This document shows, piece by piece, positions 35,001 to 43,080 of a stretch of 64,000 bases of DNA. Both the position numbers and the translations under genes were made by a program. Below the pieces are notes generated by a model that ran no database searches, had not been told where the DNA came from, and saw nothing but the letters and a program-made list of their open reading frames with translations. This DNA is from UBA2336 sp964419145 (GTDB lineage: Bacteria; Bacteroidota; Bacteroidia; Cytophagales; Cyclobacteriaceae): assembly GCA_964419145.1 (NCBI GenBank), contig CAYQOM010000006.1, positions 124,001 through 188,000 on the forward strand, in the 5' to 3' direction. Within the stretch, counting starts at the first letter, position 1. Each line of letters starts with the position of its first letter.

Positions 35001-35744
35001 CTCGACAGAAATGTTGGTGCATCGAATGTATTTGTTACCCTTAGCTGGAATGAGGCCGCCTGCAATCCAGGTTACATCACCAATCCTGCTACGTTACGCG
35101 TAACCCGCTGGACAGGCACCAACTGGGTTGACCAAGGTAATGGAGGCACGACAGGAACACCTACTAATGGTACCATCATCACCTCAGCAGCAGTTACCAG
35201 CTTTAGTCCGTTTACACTCGCTTCAACCGATGCACAAAATCCGCTACCGGTTGAACTGGAGTGGTTCCGCGCAAGCGTTACACCCGAAACTTCTGTATTG
35301 CTCGAATGGCGAACCTCATCAGAATTGAACAATGAAGCGTTTGAAGTAGAGCGCTCCAAAGATGGATTTGACTTTACACAAATAGCCCGAATTAATGGTG
35401 CGGGGACAACTACACAAAAGAATGATTACACCTTGTTAGATGAACAACCATTGGCCGGGCTCTCCTATTACCGCCTTAAGCAAATTGATTTTGATGGCAC
35501 GGTGACGTACTCTGGATTAGTTTCTGTCAGACGCGGGGAAGATCCCTTTATCGTGTATCCGAACCCGGCAGGAAAACAATGGGTAACGTTTAACCGGAAA
35601 GTAAACGCAGTGGTAATCAACAACCTGAATCAGATTATCGGTACATATGCCGAAGCTGACGGATTTGATACTTCAAACCTTGCCCCGGGCATGTACATTG
35701 TTCGTACCCATCAGGGAGAAATTTTTAAACTGGTAATTCAATAA
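29040..35744 (+). CDS. Giant repetitive T9SS-secreted surface protein (2234 aa)
   Basis: ATG 29040 gives a signal peptide (MKKGFTLSILVLLTIAGLAQ) followed by RFWVAAAAGNWNDPANWS, the usual start of such Bacteroidota proteins. The body is built from at least nine repeats marked by an FTQ...LTLTG...LGP...FGG...LLNG pattern at about 29850, 30590, 31080, 31635, 32193, 32685, 33178, 33672 and 34158. They are rich in Asn, Thr, Gly and Ser, with NTFNG beta-turn motifs suggesting a beta-helix. The C-terminal ~180 residues include LPVELEWFRA, a fibronectin-like module and the T9SS type A sorting domain (VYPNPAGK, GMYIVRTHQGEIFKLVIQ). A role as a surface adhesin or fibre is inferred. It abuts the convergent NRDE gene with no spacer. 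Confidence 0.9.
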   Translation: MKKGFTLSILVLLTIAGLAQNRFWVAAAAGNWNDPANWSTTNGGAGGASVPGAGNTAIFNANGLGNCSLDISPTVDGITVNGYTGVIDLSGNILTTTGTNTFTSGTIMNSGGAASIALNTAGSSTFNGTQFDADLTGTSGRLFFNGSIFNGSVTLTKSDTNTDTGTGGNTFNGNFSITHTGTAELRFGNTNPDTFNNLTLNINNTGDIILSRTAVGNQFNGNIIINYASIGDVFFGSNGGTSTLADTRTLSVTCGGTGCDDLTLANFTQVGNTAQSITLTGSGNARLTVGPNSIFNASVTFSAEEILFNSSTFSSTSTFTQTGTGSIGSRGGNSFQQVTINNNGSGDIHLGTNGADPGDIFNGDAVFNNSGGGRIRIGGNNAGNLFVGNLTLNNTSVVDVQNRIQVSRFAGATTTVNGTTTINNGGNGSDIHICYDAGATTTFNGDLIINNATTATGQVEFGRDGDVVINGDLTISNTSNDNIQFSAGSGTTTFGNGTIALGGSGFTDGQLRFRNFTQTGINDVNLTLTGTSTLLQLGPAASFGGNVDMRAPQLLLHGVTVTGTAYLEKTGDTNNVGNGGNTFNGITTLANSGSGYLLTANSSPDIFNGDLTVTNSGSNIIYLAHNVAGNEFNGNITLNATFGNGIYFSNNAGGSSTQGAGGNVSIGGSGFSSGELRLIRFTQLGASTNTLNLTGSTILRVGPNSSFGGDVDFRAPRLFLDGFTVGGTAYLEKNGSSEDTGAGNNTFNGVTTIVNTADGNLRTQGNNTFNSTTNLTNSGTAYLLLEFSSGSTYNGAVTFSNTSTSNIRVAYAGATTFNGNLIFNNPSGTGIVFCETAGATATLADTYAMAVGGSGFSVGTLNLNRFTQVGSTAQSLTLTGTAVLNLGPDSQFDGDVNFVSPRVLLNGTIFNGSVYIEKNGATNDTGTGNNTFNGTATLVNSSPSVFRTNGNNTFNGVTTFINSGSQDILFELNTGSTYNNTVTFQNTGSSSIRVAYNGTNAFNGNIIVENTVGTGVIFCESAAATATLADTRTITIGGLGFNAGDLRLQRFTQVGGTAQTLTLTGSALLTLGPSSAFGGDVTFTSPRVLLNGTTYSGNAYIEKTSVTGDDGTGGNTFNGTTTLVNSGDAYFSTGNNNPDVFNGNLIVTNLGASTIRLANNSAGNQFNGNIELNSTFGGGIWFGNGGSASATLAAARTIGVGGLGVISGDVRLIRFTQVGPTAQTLNLTGIAILTLGPSSSFGGNVDFRSPQLLLNGTTFDGTAYLEKNGATDNAGTGGNTFNSTTTLVNAGSGYLLSANNSPDIFNGDLTVTNTGSNIIYLAHNVPGNEFNGDITFNSTLGSGGVYISNNGPGVSTLGVGGSLLVGGSGFSSGRLRIRTFTQLGADPQTLVLSGSAILELGPGTTFNGVVDFRSPQFELDGVTFNGTTYLEKTGAGNNDSSGGNIFNGITTIANSGSGYFRFALTALDQFNNDVTITNTGSGTIRMADNTPGTVFNGNIIVNSTFGGGIYFSESGGGTATLAAGRTISVGGSGFTTGDLRLRRFTQSGATAQTLTLTGTARLLLGPSLIFNGNVTLEAPQVFLQGGTYNGTASITKTGAGDNVGNGGNTFNGTTTLANSGSGYFMTGNSSPDIFNAVLTLNNSGTSTIRLANDTPGNEFNGNITFTSTSGGGVWIGQGANALSTLASGRTLNVGTFTSGEVRLRRFTQAGATGQSMTLTGTALLRIGPSVTFNAAVTFAAPQVELEGGTFNGTTAISKTGASNNDNAGNNTFNGLTTLTNSSTARWRLSNGGTGDTYNGSVTFINSSSGTFEPAFNNTNFFASNITINSNAVLTLANGNGTVEFTGGNNQTIGKTFGTPTPVFRRINVNKSANTVTLNTDLTVSISAAFTSGVVNTDATNFLNIADNATTTGANDLSYVDGPVRKTGNDAFDFPVGDNGFYRPISISAPTTATHAFTAQYLNQNHLLGSPAVWDPSFWTVSGCEYWTLDRNVGASNVFVTLSWNEAACNPGYITNPATLRVTRWTGTNWVDQGNGGTTGTPTNGTIITSAAVTSFSPFTLASTDAQNPLPVELEWFRASVTPETSVLLEWRTSSELNNEAFEVERSKDGFDFTQIARINGAGTTTQKNDYTLLDEQPLAGLSYYRLKQIDFDGTVTYSGLVSVRRGEDPFIVYPNPAGKQWVTFNRKVNAVVINNLNQIIGTYAEADGFDTSNLAPGMYIVRTHQGEIFKLVIQ
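29840..34330. repeat. Tandem coding repeats of ~490 or ~555 bp
   Basis: Nine copies of the FTQ-containing segment lie in the giant T9SS gene. Copy-to-copy distances are about 740, 490, 555, 558, 492, 493, 494 and 486 bp, so there are two unit lengths (~164 and ~185 codons). Copies are diverged at DNA level but in one frame. This is protein repetition, not a CRISPR or satellite. Confidence 0.85.
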
Positions 35745-36509
35745 TTACTCGATCGCAAAATCAAATTCATTTTGTGCGTAATCAAACGTATTCAGATCGT
35801 AAACCCGTTCTGTAAAACGCACATGATTGTCGCGGTCAATCAACAATACGGTTGAACAACGGGTTCCGTAATCCGGACTCTTAATAAACATGGATGAAAG
35901 TGCCCGCTCACGTTCCAAACTCAAGCCCGTATCGGGAAGCTGATCGTCAGCTGCGCGATTCTCATCGTACAGTAACTCGAAAAAGCTATGGATATTTAAT
36001 TTCTGTGATTCAAGTAAAGCAGAAAATTTTGACTTGCCTCGCTCTACTTTTGGCCAGGGTGTATTAAGTAAATGATTACTCAAGCCATGAATTCCTTCAG
36101 GTACGCGTTGAATGCTGCCTGAATAATTCGAAAAGTATAAAAGCTCGTCTGGCCAACCGAAAACCAAATTGAAACCATTGTATGCTTCGCCTTTCGCCAA
36201 TACTTGCTGAGCGTATTCGTGTGGCTGATCTCCATTTAAGAGAAAATCTGACACCAGGTGGCCACGCGATGGGGCAACTTCTTTTAAATTTCGCAGGTCG
36301 CGGTAATTGGTGACCATACTGATTTTCCCTTGCTTCGACATGCCCATCCAGGTTCCGCCTGCTTCCAGGTCGCGCCCGCCCAAAATATGCGGGTGATCTT
36401 CCCAAAAATGAGCCGGGGCTGTTTTTCGTTTATAGAATTCATCACGATTGGCTGCAATAACCAGCTTGTAATCGGGGTGTTGATTCAGACCAAAAAATAT
36501 TAAGCACAT
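35745..36509 (-). CDS. NRDE family protein (TANGO2-like)
   Basis: 254 residues. The N-terminal nucleophile start MCLIFF and the AANRDEFY motif define the NRDE/TANGO2 family. GGRDLEAGGTWMGM and ISMVTNYRDL follow the family pattern. Related to Ntn hydrolases; recent work links TANGO2 to heme/lipid metabolism, but the bacterial role is not settled. It is convergent with the T9SS gene with zero spacing. Confidence 0.9.
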   Translation of the reverse strand: MCLIFFGLNQHPDYKLVIAANRDEFYKRKTAPAHFWEDHPHILGGRDLEAGGTWMGMSKQGKISMVTNYRDLRNLKEVAPSRGHLVSDFLLNGDQPHEYAQQVLAKGEAYNGFNLVFGWPDELLYFSNYSGSIQRVPEGIHGLSNHLLNTPWPKVERGKSKFSALLESQKLNIHSFFELLYDENRAADDQLPDTGLSLERERALSSMFIKSPDYGTRCSTVLLIDRDNHVRFTERVYDLNTFDYAQNEFDFAIE

Positions 36510-36560
36510 AACTAATCTGTGTGAATACTTAACTCAAAAGTCGTAAAGGAAGTTCAAAAT

Positions 36561-37448
36561 TTAAACCGACCAAAGCGTTATAAAAAACAGGATAAACCGG
36601 TAAACCATCACCATTGCCATAAACCCACCCAATCCAAAAACGGCTTTTAAGAACCCAATCCACCACCTATTTTCATAAAACATGATTTGCATTCGCCACA
36701 GAAAATAGAACAATGAAGCTAATGTGAGTGGAAGAATAACGAAATCCTCACGCTGAAATAACCACATTAAATCCGGTTTAATTTTCTCAATCATAGCCAT
36801 AACAACTACAAGCAAACCAATAATTACAATGGACACATACAAAAGCGTAAAGGCCATAAACTCAAACGATACGGTCAGGTGATCAGCATAGTATCGTCTT
36901 TTTGAAAAATTTACTATACTCAACACGAGCGAAAAAAGAAAAACAATAACAATGAGTAAAAGCTTGGCCCGGCTTGACGACACGTTATTATACAGCGTTT
37001 CGAACTCAATATACGTGACGTTCTGATCTGTGATTTTTGCCTCCATCATGCCCTTGGCAATTTCACTGTGCCATTGCCCGGTTAATTGCGAATGAAGCGA
37101 TGTGTTGAAAGCTTCTGTAAGCGGCAATAAAAAATACAGAAAGTTCGCCAGGAAAAACAGAGACACTGGTCGCATATATGGAATGCGAATACCCCGCACA
37201 ACATCAAACGAAAGCTTTCCGGGATTAACCAGAATTATTTTTAACGAACGTGGAAACTTGCCATCTAAAAATGTAAACGCATTCAGCACCTCTGCAAAAA
37301 AATGACGGATTGACCGCTCTCGCTGGTCCACCACCTTTTCGCCACAACGACCGCAAAATTTTCCCTGAAAGGAAGCGCCACAAGTAAGACATTCACGGAC
37401 AACCGCATAATCAAATAAATCCACACGTTTTCTGGAGAAGAATTTCAT
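36561..37448 (-). CDS. DUF3667 membrane protein with zinc ribbon
   Basis: ATG 37448. An N-terminal Zn ribbon (CLTCGASFQGKFCGRCGEK) is followed by RSIRHFFAEVLNAFTFLDGKF and LVNPGKLSFDVVRGIR, which define DUF3667. Four hydrophobic segments follow the ribbon, at about 110-125, 165-180, 205-222 and 262-290. Function unknown. It lies directly downstream of rnhB and could be co-transcribed. Confidence 0.88.
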   Translation of the reverse strand: MKFFSRKRVDLFDYAVVRECLTCGASFQGKFCGRCGEKVVDQRERSIRHFFAEVLNAFTFLDGKFPRSLKIILVNPGKLSFDVVRGIRIPYMRPVSLFFLANFLYFLLPLTEAFNTSLHSQLTGQWHSEIAKGMMEAKITDQNVTYIEFETLYNNVSSSRAKLLLIVIVFLFSLVLSIVNFSKRRYYADHLTVSFEFMAFTLLYVSIVIIGLLVVVMAMIEKIKPDLMWLFQREDFVILPLTLASLFYFLWRMQIMFYENRWWIGFLKAVFGLGGFMAMVMVYRFILFFITLWSV

Positions 37449-37453
37449 CAAAG

Positions 37454-38065
37454 TCAGGATTCAAACATTAACTCCAGTTGGGAAGGTATAAGTTGAAAGG
37501 ACTTCCGGTGATAAGGGGTGATGCCGAGCAACTTAATGCCATCGCGATGGGCTGGTGTTGGATACCCGACATTGGTTTCCCATCCGTAACCGGGATATTG
37601 ATCGGCCAGCTTATGCATCAGTTCATCCCGATGTGTTTTTGCCAACACGCTTGCTGCAGCAATGGATAAAAATTTTCCATCGCCTTTTACAATGCATTCA
37701 AACGGAACCTCACCATATGGCTTGAAGCGATTACCATCGATCAGCAATAATTGGGGCCGGATGGTAAGCTGATCCACCGCCAGATGCATGGCCTTGTATG
37801 AAGCATTCAAAATATTGATCACATCAATTTCCGCATGCGAAACTTCTGCTACGGCCCACGCTTCTGCATCGCGAATAATATCTTCGCGCAAAGCCAATCG
37901 CTCATCAGCCGATAGCTGCTTTGAATCGGTAAGTTTTTTGTGCCGGTATTTTTTGGGAAGTATAACTGCTGCTGCCACCACAGGCCCCGCCAAACAACCC
38001 CGACCGGCTTCATCGCAACCGGCTTCAATTAAATCTTTAGTAAAGGACGAACGGAGTCTGGGCAT
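37454..38065 (-). CDS. rnhB: Ribonuclease HII
   Basis: Cleaves RNA in RNA-DNA hybrids and at single ribonucleotides, 203 residues. The catalytic CDEAGRG motif with LAGPVVAAAVIL is at about residues 16-34; LLIDGNR and VKGDGKFLSIAAASVLAKTH carry the other carboxylates and the Lys/Ser region. Full length. The next gene, for DUF3667, follows five bases on. Confidence 0.95.
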   Translation of the reverse strand: MPRLRSSFTKDLIEAGCDEAGRGCLAGPVVAAAVILPKKYRHKKLTDSKQLSADERLALREDIIRDAEAWAVAEVSHAEIDVINILNASYKAMHLAVDQLTIRPQLLLIDGNRFKPYGEVPFECIVKGDGKFLSIAAASVLAKTHRDELMHKLADQYPGYGWETNVGYPTPAHRDGIKLLGITPYHRKSFQLIPSQLELMFES

Positions 38066-38079
38066 AGGGTTTCCTCAAA

Positions 38080-38108
38080 AATCACAATTCACCATTCAAA
38101 ATTCAAGG
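38080..38108. repeat. ATTCAC/ATTCAAAATTC low-complexity repeat
   Basis: The divergent rnhB/NUDIX spacer holds near-tandem AATTCACCATTCAAAATTCA units. I recall such runs as dispersed intergenic repeats in Bacteroidota; only one copy is visible here. Confidence 0.35.
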
Positions 38109-38167
38109 TTCTCAATCATTTCTCAGTATTATTTTGAATCTTGAGCCGAAAATTCTCAACAAAGCAC

Positions 38168-38713
38168 ATGAACAACAATCCCTGGACAACCCTGACCACT
38201 CGTGAAGTTTACGCTAATAAATGGATTACGGTAACGGAGCATGATGTACTGAACCCGGCAGGTGGAAAGGGCATTTATGGAAAGGTGCATTTCAAAAATA
38301 AAGCGATCGGCATAATACCGGTGGATGAACACGGTAACACCTGGTTGGTAGGTCAATATAGGTATACCTTAAATGCGTATTCCTGGGAAATTCCTGAGGG
38401 TGGTGGAGCCATGGACACTGAACCGCTTGAGGCTGCCAAACGCGAACTCAAAGAAGAAACCGGACTTACAGCCAACAAGTGGACCTTGCTGATGCGCATA
38501 CACACCTCCAATTCGGTTACCGATGAAGAGGGATTTGTTTTTCTGGCAGAAGATTTAACACAAGGCGAAGATGATCGCGAAGAGACCGAAGCCGACCTGG
38601 TGGTGAAAAAACTTTCCATGCAAGAGGCCGTAAGCATGGTGATGGACGGAAAAATAACCGACAGCATCAGTGTTGCCGGGTTACTGAAAGTTGCCAAGAT
38701 GAAAAAATTGTAG
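38168..38713 (+). CDS. NUDIX hydrolase (ADP-ribose pyrophosphatase type)
   Basis: 181 residues from ATG 38168. The Nudix box is complete around AAKRELKEETGL, preceded by SWEIPEGGG. The upstream VDEHGNTWLVGQYRY segment is typical of ADP-sugar pyrophosphatases. Substrate is inferred from family. The MATE gene follows two bases after its stop, implying one transcript. Confidence 0.9.
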   Translation: MNNNPWTTLTTREVYANKWITVTEHDVLNPAGGKGIYGKVHFKNKAIGIIPVDEHGNTWLVGQYRYTLNAYSWEIPEGGGAMDTEPLEAAKRELKEETGLTANKWTLLMRIHTSNSVTDEEGFVFLAEDLTQGEDDREETEADLVVKKLSMQEAVSMVMDGKITDSISVAGLLKVAKMKKL

Positions 38714-38715
38714 CC

Positions 38716-40074
38716 GTGCAGCGTACTTCATTTTTTGGCCACATGAAAACCGGGTTCCTGCTGGGCTACCCGATTATGCTTTCGCAACTGGGGCATACCC
38801 TGGTGGGCGTTGCCGACAGCATGATGGTAGGACAACTCGGGGCCACGCCCTTGGCAGCCGCATCCTTGGCGAATGTGGTTTTTCATCTGGTGCTAACATT
38901 TGGCATTGGTGTTTCGTATGCCATTACGCCAATTGTAGCTTCCGCTGATGGTGAAGGAAACAAAGAAAAAATTGTTGATGCCTTACGTCATGGATTTTTG
39001 ATCAACATCATAACGGGAGTCATCTTATTCATCATCATTGCCTCGGGCGGTCAACTCCTTCATTTTATGAATCAACCCGAAGAAGTGGTAACGCAGGCCA
39101 TCCCCTACCTGAACATCATTGCGCTATCCATAATCCCGCTCATGTTTTTCCAAACCTTTCGGGAATTTGCAGAAGGATTGTCCCTCACCCGAATCTCCAT
39201 GGTTGTGGTGATCGCGTCTAACGTGATTAACATCGTTCTAAACTACCTGCTCATTTATGGTAAATTCGGTTTTCCTGAATTGGGCTTAAATGGTGCCGGT
39301 TGGGCTTCGTTTATTTCACGTGTAATCATGGCACTGTGGATGGCCGCATACATTTTTTACGGATTCCGAACCAGAATCTATCGGGCCGGATTTGCCATCG
39401 GCAACTATTCGAAAAAACTCATTAACAAAATGTTACACATCGGCATACCGGCAGGCATGCAATATATTTTTGAAGTAAGTGCTTTTGGTTTTTCAGCCAT
39501 TATGATGGGCTGGCTCGGCACTACCGCGTTGGCAGCACACCAAATCGCCATCAACCTGGCAACAGTAAGTTACATGACCACTTCCGGATTAGCCATTGCA
39601 GCGACCATTCGCGTGGGTAATCAATTGGGCCGTCAGGATATTCCAAACCTGCGGTTAGCCGCCTATTCGTTGCTTACTCTTGCCTTAATTTTTATGAGTG
39701 CATGGGCCGTACTTTTTATAGCCGGCCGAAATTTTTTGCCTACCCTGTATGTTGCAGACGCAGAAGTATTTGCGGTGGCGGCCCCTCTGTTGATCATAGC
39801 CGGTTTATTTCAAATCAGTGATGGCACCCAGGTTGTATGTGCTGGCGCTTTACGCGGATTACAGGATGTTAAAATTCCATCACTAATGATTTTCGTTGCA
39901 TACTGGGTTATTAGTTTACCACTAGGCTATTGGTTTGGCTTTACGTTGGGTTATGGCGCTAACGGAATATGGATGGGACTATTGATTGGGCTTACCATAA
40001 CCGCAACGGCCATGTTTGTTCGATTTGCTATGCTCAGCAAAAAGCTCTTACGTACTTCTGTCACAACCGAATAG
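38716..40074 (+). CDS. MATE family efflux transporter
   Basis: Na+- or H+-coupled multidrug/toxin exporter, 452 residues with about 12 hydrophobic segments. The N-terminal LGYPIMLSQLGHTLVGVADSMMVG and ALAAHQIAIN in the second half are the MATE repeats. The start is GTG 38716, or ATG 38743, which would still keep the first helix. The substrate is unknown. Confidence 0.93.
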   Translation: MQRTSFFGHMKTGFLLGYPIMLSQLGHTLVGVADSMMVGQLGATPLAAASLANVVFHLVLTFGIGVSYAITPIVASADGEGNKEKIVDALRHGFLINIITGVILFIIIASGGQLLHFMNQPEEVVTQAIPYLNIIALSIIPLMFFQTFREFAEGLSLTRISMVVVIASNVINIVLNYLLIYGKFGFPELGLNGAGWASFISRVIMALWMAAYIFYGFRTRIYRAGFAIGNYSKKLINKMLHIGIPAGMQYIFEVSAFGFSAIMMGWLGTTALAAHQIAINLATVSYMTTSGLAIAATIRVGNQLGRQDIPNLRLAAYSLLTLALIFMSAWAVLFIAGRNFLPTLYVADAEVFAVAAPLLIIAGLFQISDGTQVVCAGALRGLQDVKIPSLMIFVAYWVISLPLGYWFGFTLGYGANGIWMGLLIGLTITATAMFVRFAMLSKKLLRTSVTTE

Positions 40075-40123
40075 GAGTATTTTCAGGATTCCCCTATCTT
40101 CAATGCCATAAAATTTTTTTGTT

Positions 40124-40675
40124 ATGCAGGATGAAGCCCTACCCGTTCGATACTCACAGACTACCATTACGGAGTTAATGATCCCCGCCTATGCAAACTT
40201 TGGCGGAAAAATTCACGGAGGTATTTTGCTTTCATTAATGGATAAGGTTGCTTACGCCTGTGCAAGTAAACATTCCGGAAATTACTGTGTTACGGTTACG
40301 GTCGATAAAGTTGAATTTTTACAACCCGTTGAAGTAGGTGAATTGGTTTCCTTGCATGCTTCTGTAAATTATGTAGGGCGTTCATCTATGGTAGTAGGCA
40401 TTCGTGTGGAAGCGTTGAACGTAAAAACGCATGTAACCAAACACACCAACTCATCTTTCTTTACCATGGTTGCCAAGGATGACAACGATAAACCCACCCC
40501 TGTGCCCAAACTGATTCTTGAAAACCGGGAAGATGTTAAGCGATTCATTGAAGCCATGCGCATGAAAGAAATCAAAAATGCTGTTCGCGAACAAATGGAC
40601 GATGCCAAGTCGCACATTGCGGTAGAGCGCGCAGAAGAAATACTGAAGAATGAACGATGCATCCTGCAGTTTTAG
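40124..40675 (+). CDS. Acyl-CoA thioesterase (YciA/ACOT hotdog type)
   Basis: Hotdog-fold acyl-CoA thioesterase, 183 residues. Signature segments are IPAYANFGGKIHGGILLSLMD with the catalytic region, VTVDKVEFLQPVEVGELV and GRSSMVVGIRVEA. A charged C-terminal helix (about 130-175) follows. The likely role is acyl-CoA pool control. The M24 peptidase follows 42 bp on. Confidence 0.9.
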   Translation: MQDEALPVRYSQTTITELMIPAYANFGGKIHGGILLSLMDKVAYACASKHSGNYCVTVTVDKVEFLQPVEVGELVSLHASVNYVGRSSMVVGIRVEALNVKTHVTKHTNSSFFTMVAKDDNDKPTPVPKLILENREDVKRFIEAMRMKEIKNAVREQMDDAKSHIAVERAEEILKNERCILQF

Positions 40676-40717
40676 ATTGCAGATTTTGGAATTAAACTAC
40701 CGACACAATAACTATCT

Positions 40718-42049
40718 ATGAGAATACTATTCAGCTTTCTGTTTATTTCACTTGTAACAACCACATTTGCACAGTACCCGGTAATTCTATCCCAGCGCGA
40801 ACAAGCCAAAGTCATAGATGAACTGCTTGAAGACCGCATCCGTACGGTTCTGCCAACCCTCATGCGCAGGGAAGGTTTCGATATGTGGGTGGTGATCAGC
40901 AGTGAATACAATGAAGATCCCGTAATCCGCACATTTTTACCCGCCACGTGGTTTGCTGCACGGAGAACCACCATGCTGGTGATGTTTGATCGAGGAGCGG
41001 ATAAAGAAATTGAATGCCTCGCTGTATCGCGTTATGATGTCGGGAAAATTTTCAAACGCGCGTGGGATCCAGATTCCCAGCCGGATCAATGGGCACAATT
41101 AGCCAAATTGATCGATGAACGCAATCCTAAAAAAATCGGGGTTAATTTTTCTGATCATTATGGCCATGCCGATGGGCTCACGTTCTCCCATCATCGAAAA
41201 ATGATAAATGCGTTGGCTAAAAAACATCAAGGAAAAGTTGTTTCTGCCGAAAAACTGGCTGTCGGCTGGCTGGAAACCCGTACTGAACGCGAAATGGTTA
41301 TTTACCAACAAATCTGTCGCATCGCACATGACATCATTGCGGAAGGATTTTCTGAACACGTGATTCATCCGGGCATTACCACAACCGATGACGTGGTGTG
41401 GTGGTATCGTGAAAAAATAAAAGAACTTAAGCTGGATACATGGTTTCAACCGAGTGTCTCTATTCAACGTAATGAATCGGAAGCCATTATGAGCAAACGC
41501 CCGCAACCGTATGTCATTCTTCCAGGTGATCTGTTGCATGTTGATTTTGGCATCACCTACCTGCGCTTAAACACCGACACGCAACAACATGCATACATCT
41601 TAAAACCCGGAGAAACGGACGCACCCGACTATCTGAAAATGGCATTTGCCCGCGGAAACAAATTGCAGGATATTCTTACCGGTAACTTCACAGTAGGTAA
41701 GACAGGAAATCAAGTACTGGCAGAATCTCGTGAGCAGGCCATCAGCCAAGGAATTACACCTTCTATCTATACGCACCCCATCGGGTTTCATGGGCATGCA
41801 GCCGGCACAACCATAGGCATGTGGGATATGCAGGGTGGCGTTCCATACACCGGAGATTACCCCTTGCATTACAACACCGCCTACTCCATCGAACTCAATG
41901 CTTCCGTGTACATTCAGGAATGGAAAAAAGAAATTCGTATTCAATTGGAAGAAGATGGCTACTTCGATGAAACGGGCTTTCGTTACATTGATGGCAGGCA
42001 ACGTGAGTTGTTGGTAATTCCACGTGCCAGTCAGGTTAACCGCGACTAA
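40718..42049 (+). CDS. Secreted M24 family metallopeptidase (Xaa-Pro aminopeptidase-like)
   Basis: 443 residues with a signal peptide (MRILFSFLFISLVTTTFAQ). A creatinase-like N-terminal domain precedes the pita-bread domain. Metal ligands are visible: two Asp (LLHVDFGITYLRLNTD), His in THPIGFHGHAAG, Glu in YSIELNASV and Glu in IQLEEDGYF. It is probably periplasmic dipeptide or proline-peptide hydrolysis. It lies in a run of five same-strand genes. Confidence 0.9.
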   Translation: MRILFSFLFISLVTTTFAQYPVILSQREQAKVIDELLEDRIRTVLPTLMRREGFDMWVVISSEYNEDPVIRTFLPATWFAARRTTMLVMFDRGADKEIECLAVSRYDVGKIFKRAWDPDSQPDQWAQLAKLIDERNPKKIGVNFSDHYGHADGLTFSHHRKMINALAKKHQGKVVSAEKLAVGWLETRTEREMVIYQQICRIAHDIIAEGFSEHVIHPGITTTDDVVWWYREKIKELKLDTWFQPSVSIQRNESEAIMSKRPQPYVILPGDLLHVDFGITYLRLNTDTQQHAYILKPGETDAPDYLKMAFARGNKLQDILTGNFTVGKTGNQVLAESREQAISQGITPSIYTHPIGFHGHAAGTTIGMWDMQGGVPYTGDYPLHYNTAYSIELNASVYIQEWKKEIRIQLEEDGYFDETGFRYIDGRQRELLVIPRASQVNRD

Positions 42050-42070
42050 TCAATTCATATTGGCGCGATC

Positions 42071-42796
42071 ATGAAGATTTTCAGAATGTTGTATACCGGA
42101 TACGCATTGATCGTATTCATACTTTTGTTTCTGATATTCTTCATTTTATTTCTGATTCCTATCGCCTTCACATCACAACACAAACTGGTAGGTGTTTTCA
42201 ACCGCTGGTGGGCGTACACATTTTTTCTGCTGATTGCATTACCCTGGAAACGCGAAGTGCGCGGAAAGCTTGATCCGAAACAACAATACATTTTCTGTCC
42301 AAACCATTTTTCTTATGCAGACATTCCCATCATGGGTCTAAATCCGCATAATGCCATTTTTGTAGGCAAGAACGATATGGAGCACATTCCGCTGTTTGGA
42401 TTCATGTATCGAAAACTTCACATCACCGTTGACCGTGCAAATCTCAACAGTCGTGTGAATACATTTAAACGCTCATTGAAAGCCATTGATGAAGGAAAGA
42501 GTCTGGTTATTTATCCGGAGGGCGGTATCGTAACTACAGCCGACCCGGTAATGGGGAAATTCAAAGATGGTGCCTTTCGCATTGCCATTGAAAAACAAAT
42601 TGCCATTGTACCGGTAACCATTCCTTACAATTGGATAATTTTACCTCCGGAAGAATTCCTGGTTCGCTGGACACCCGTAAAACTCATCTTTCACGAACCG
42701 ATTGAAACCAAGGGCATGACCGCAGAAAATGTAAATGCCTTGAAGGAAAAAGTTTTTTTCATTATAGATCAGGAATTGAAAAAACAACTGGCATGA
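42071..42796 (+). CDS. plsC: 1-acyl-sn-glycerol-3-phosphate acyltransferase (PlsC family)
   Basis: Membrane acyltransferase of phospholipid synthesis, 241 residues. One N-terminal TM (LIVFILLFLIFFILFLI) is followed by CPNHFSYADIPIM (HX4D catalytic motif) and VIYPEGGIV (acceptor motif). Its stop overlaps gatC by four bases. Confidence 0.92.
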   Translation: MKIFRMLYTGYALIVFILLFLIFFILFLIPIAFTSQHKLVGVFNRWWAYTFFLLIALPWKREVRGKLDPKQQYIFCPNHFSYADIPIMGLNPHNAIFVGKNDMEHIPLFGFMYRKLHITVDRANLNSRVNTFKRSLKAIDEGKSLVIYPEGGIVTTADPVMGKFKDGAFRIAIEKQIAIVPVTIPYNWIILPPEEFLVRWTPVKLIFHEPIETKGMTAENVNALKEKVFFIIDQELKKQLA

Positions 42797-43080
42797 ACAT
42801 CACGCGCGAATTACTGGATAAAATTGCCCACCTCGCCCGACTTGAAATCCGGGATGCTGAAGCTGAAAAGCTCATGACGGATATGAATGCCATTATTGCT
42901 TGGATTGATAAACTTGAAGAAGTGAACACGGAGGGTGTAGAGCCGCTTACCTCTATGAGTCATGAAGTGAATGCCTTTCGCGAAGATGTTATAAAACAAG
43001 AACTAAGCAGAGAAGAGGCGCTTAAAAATGCACCCGCACATGATGGTACATATTACCGTGTACCAAAAGTGATCGAGTAG
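42793..43080 (+). CDS. gatC: Asp/Glu-tRNA amidotransferase subunit C
   Basis: Small GatCAB subunit, 95 residues, full length. The N-terminal LLDKIAHLARLEI and the MTDMNAIIAWIDKLEEV helix are typical; VPKVIE closes the protein. It stabilises GatA for Gln/Asn-tRNA amidation. ATGA overlap with plsC; gatA/gatB are elsewhere. It converges with zero spacing on the next gene. Confidence 0.94.
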   Translation: MNITRELLDKIAHLARLEIRDAEAEKLMTDMNAIIAWIDKLEEVNTEGVEPLTSMSHEVNAFREDVIKQELSREEALKNAPAHDGTYYRVPKVIE

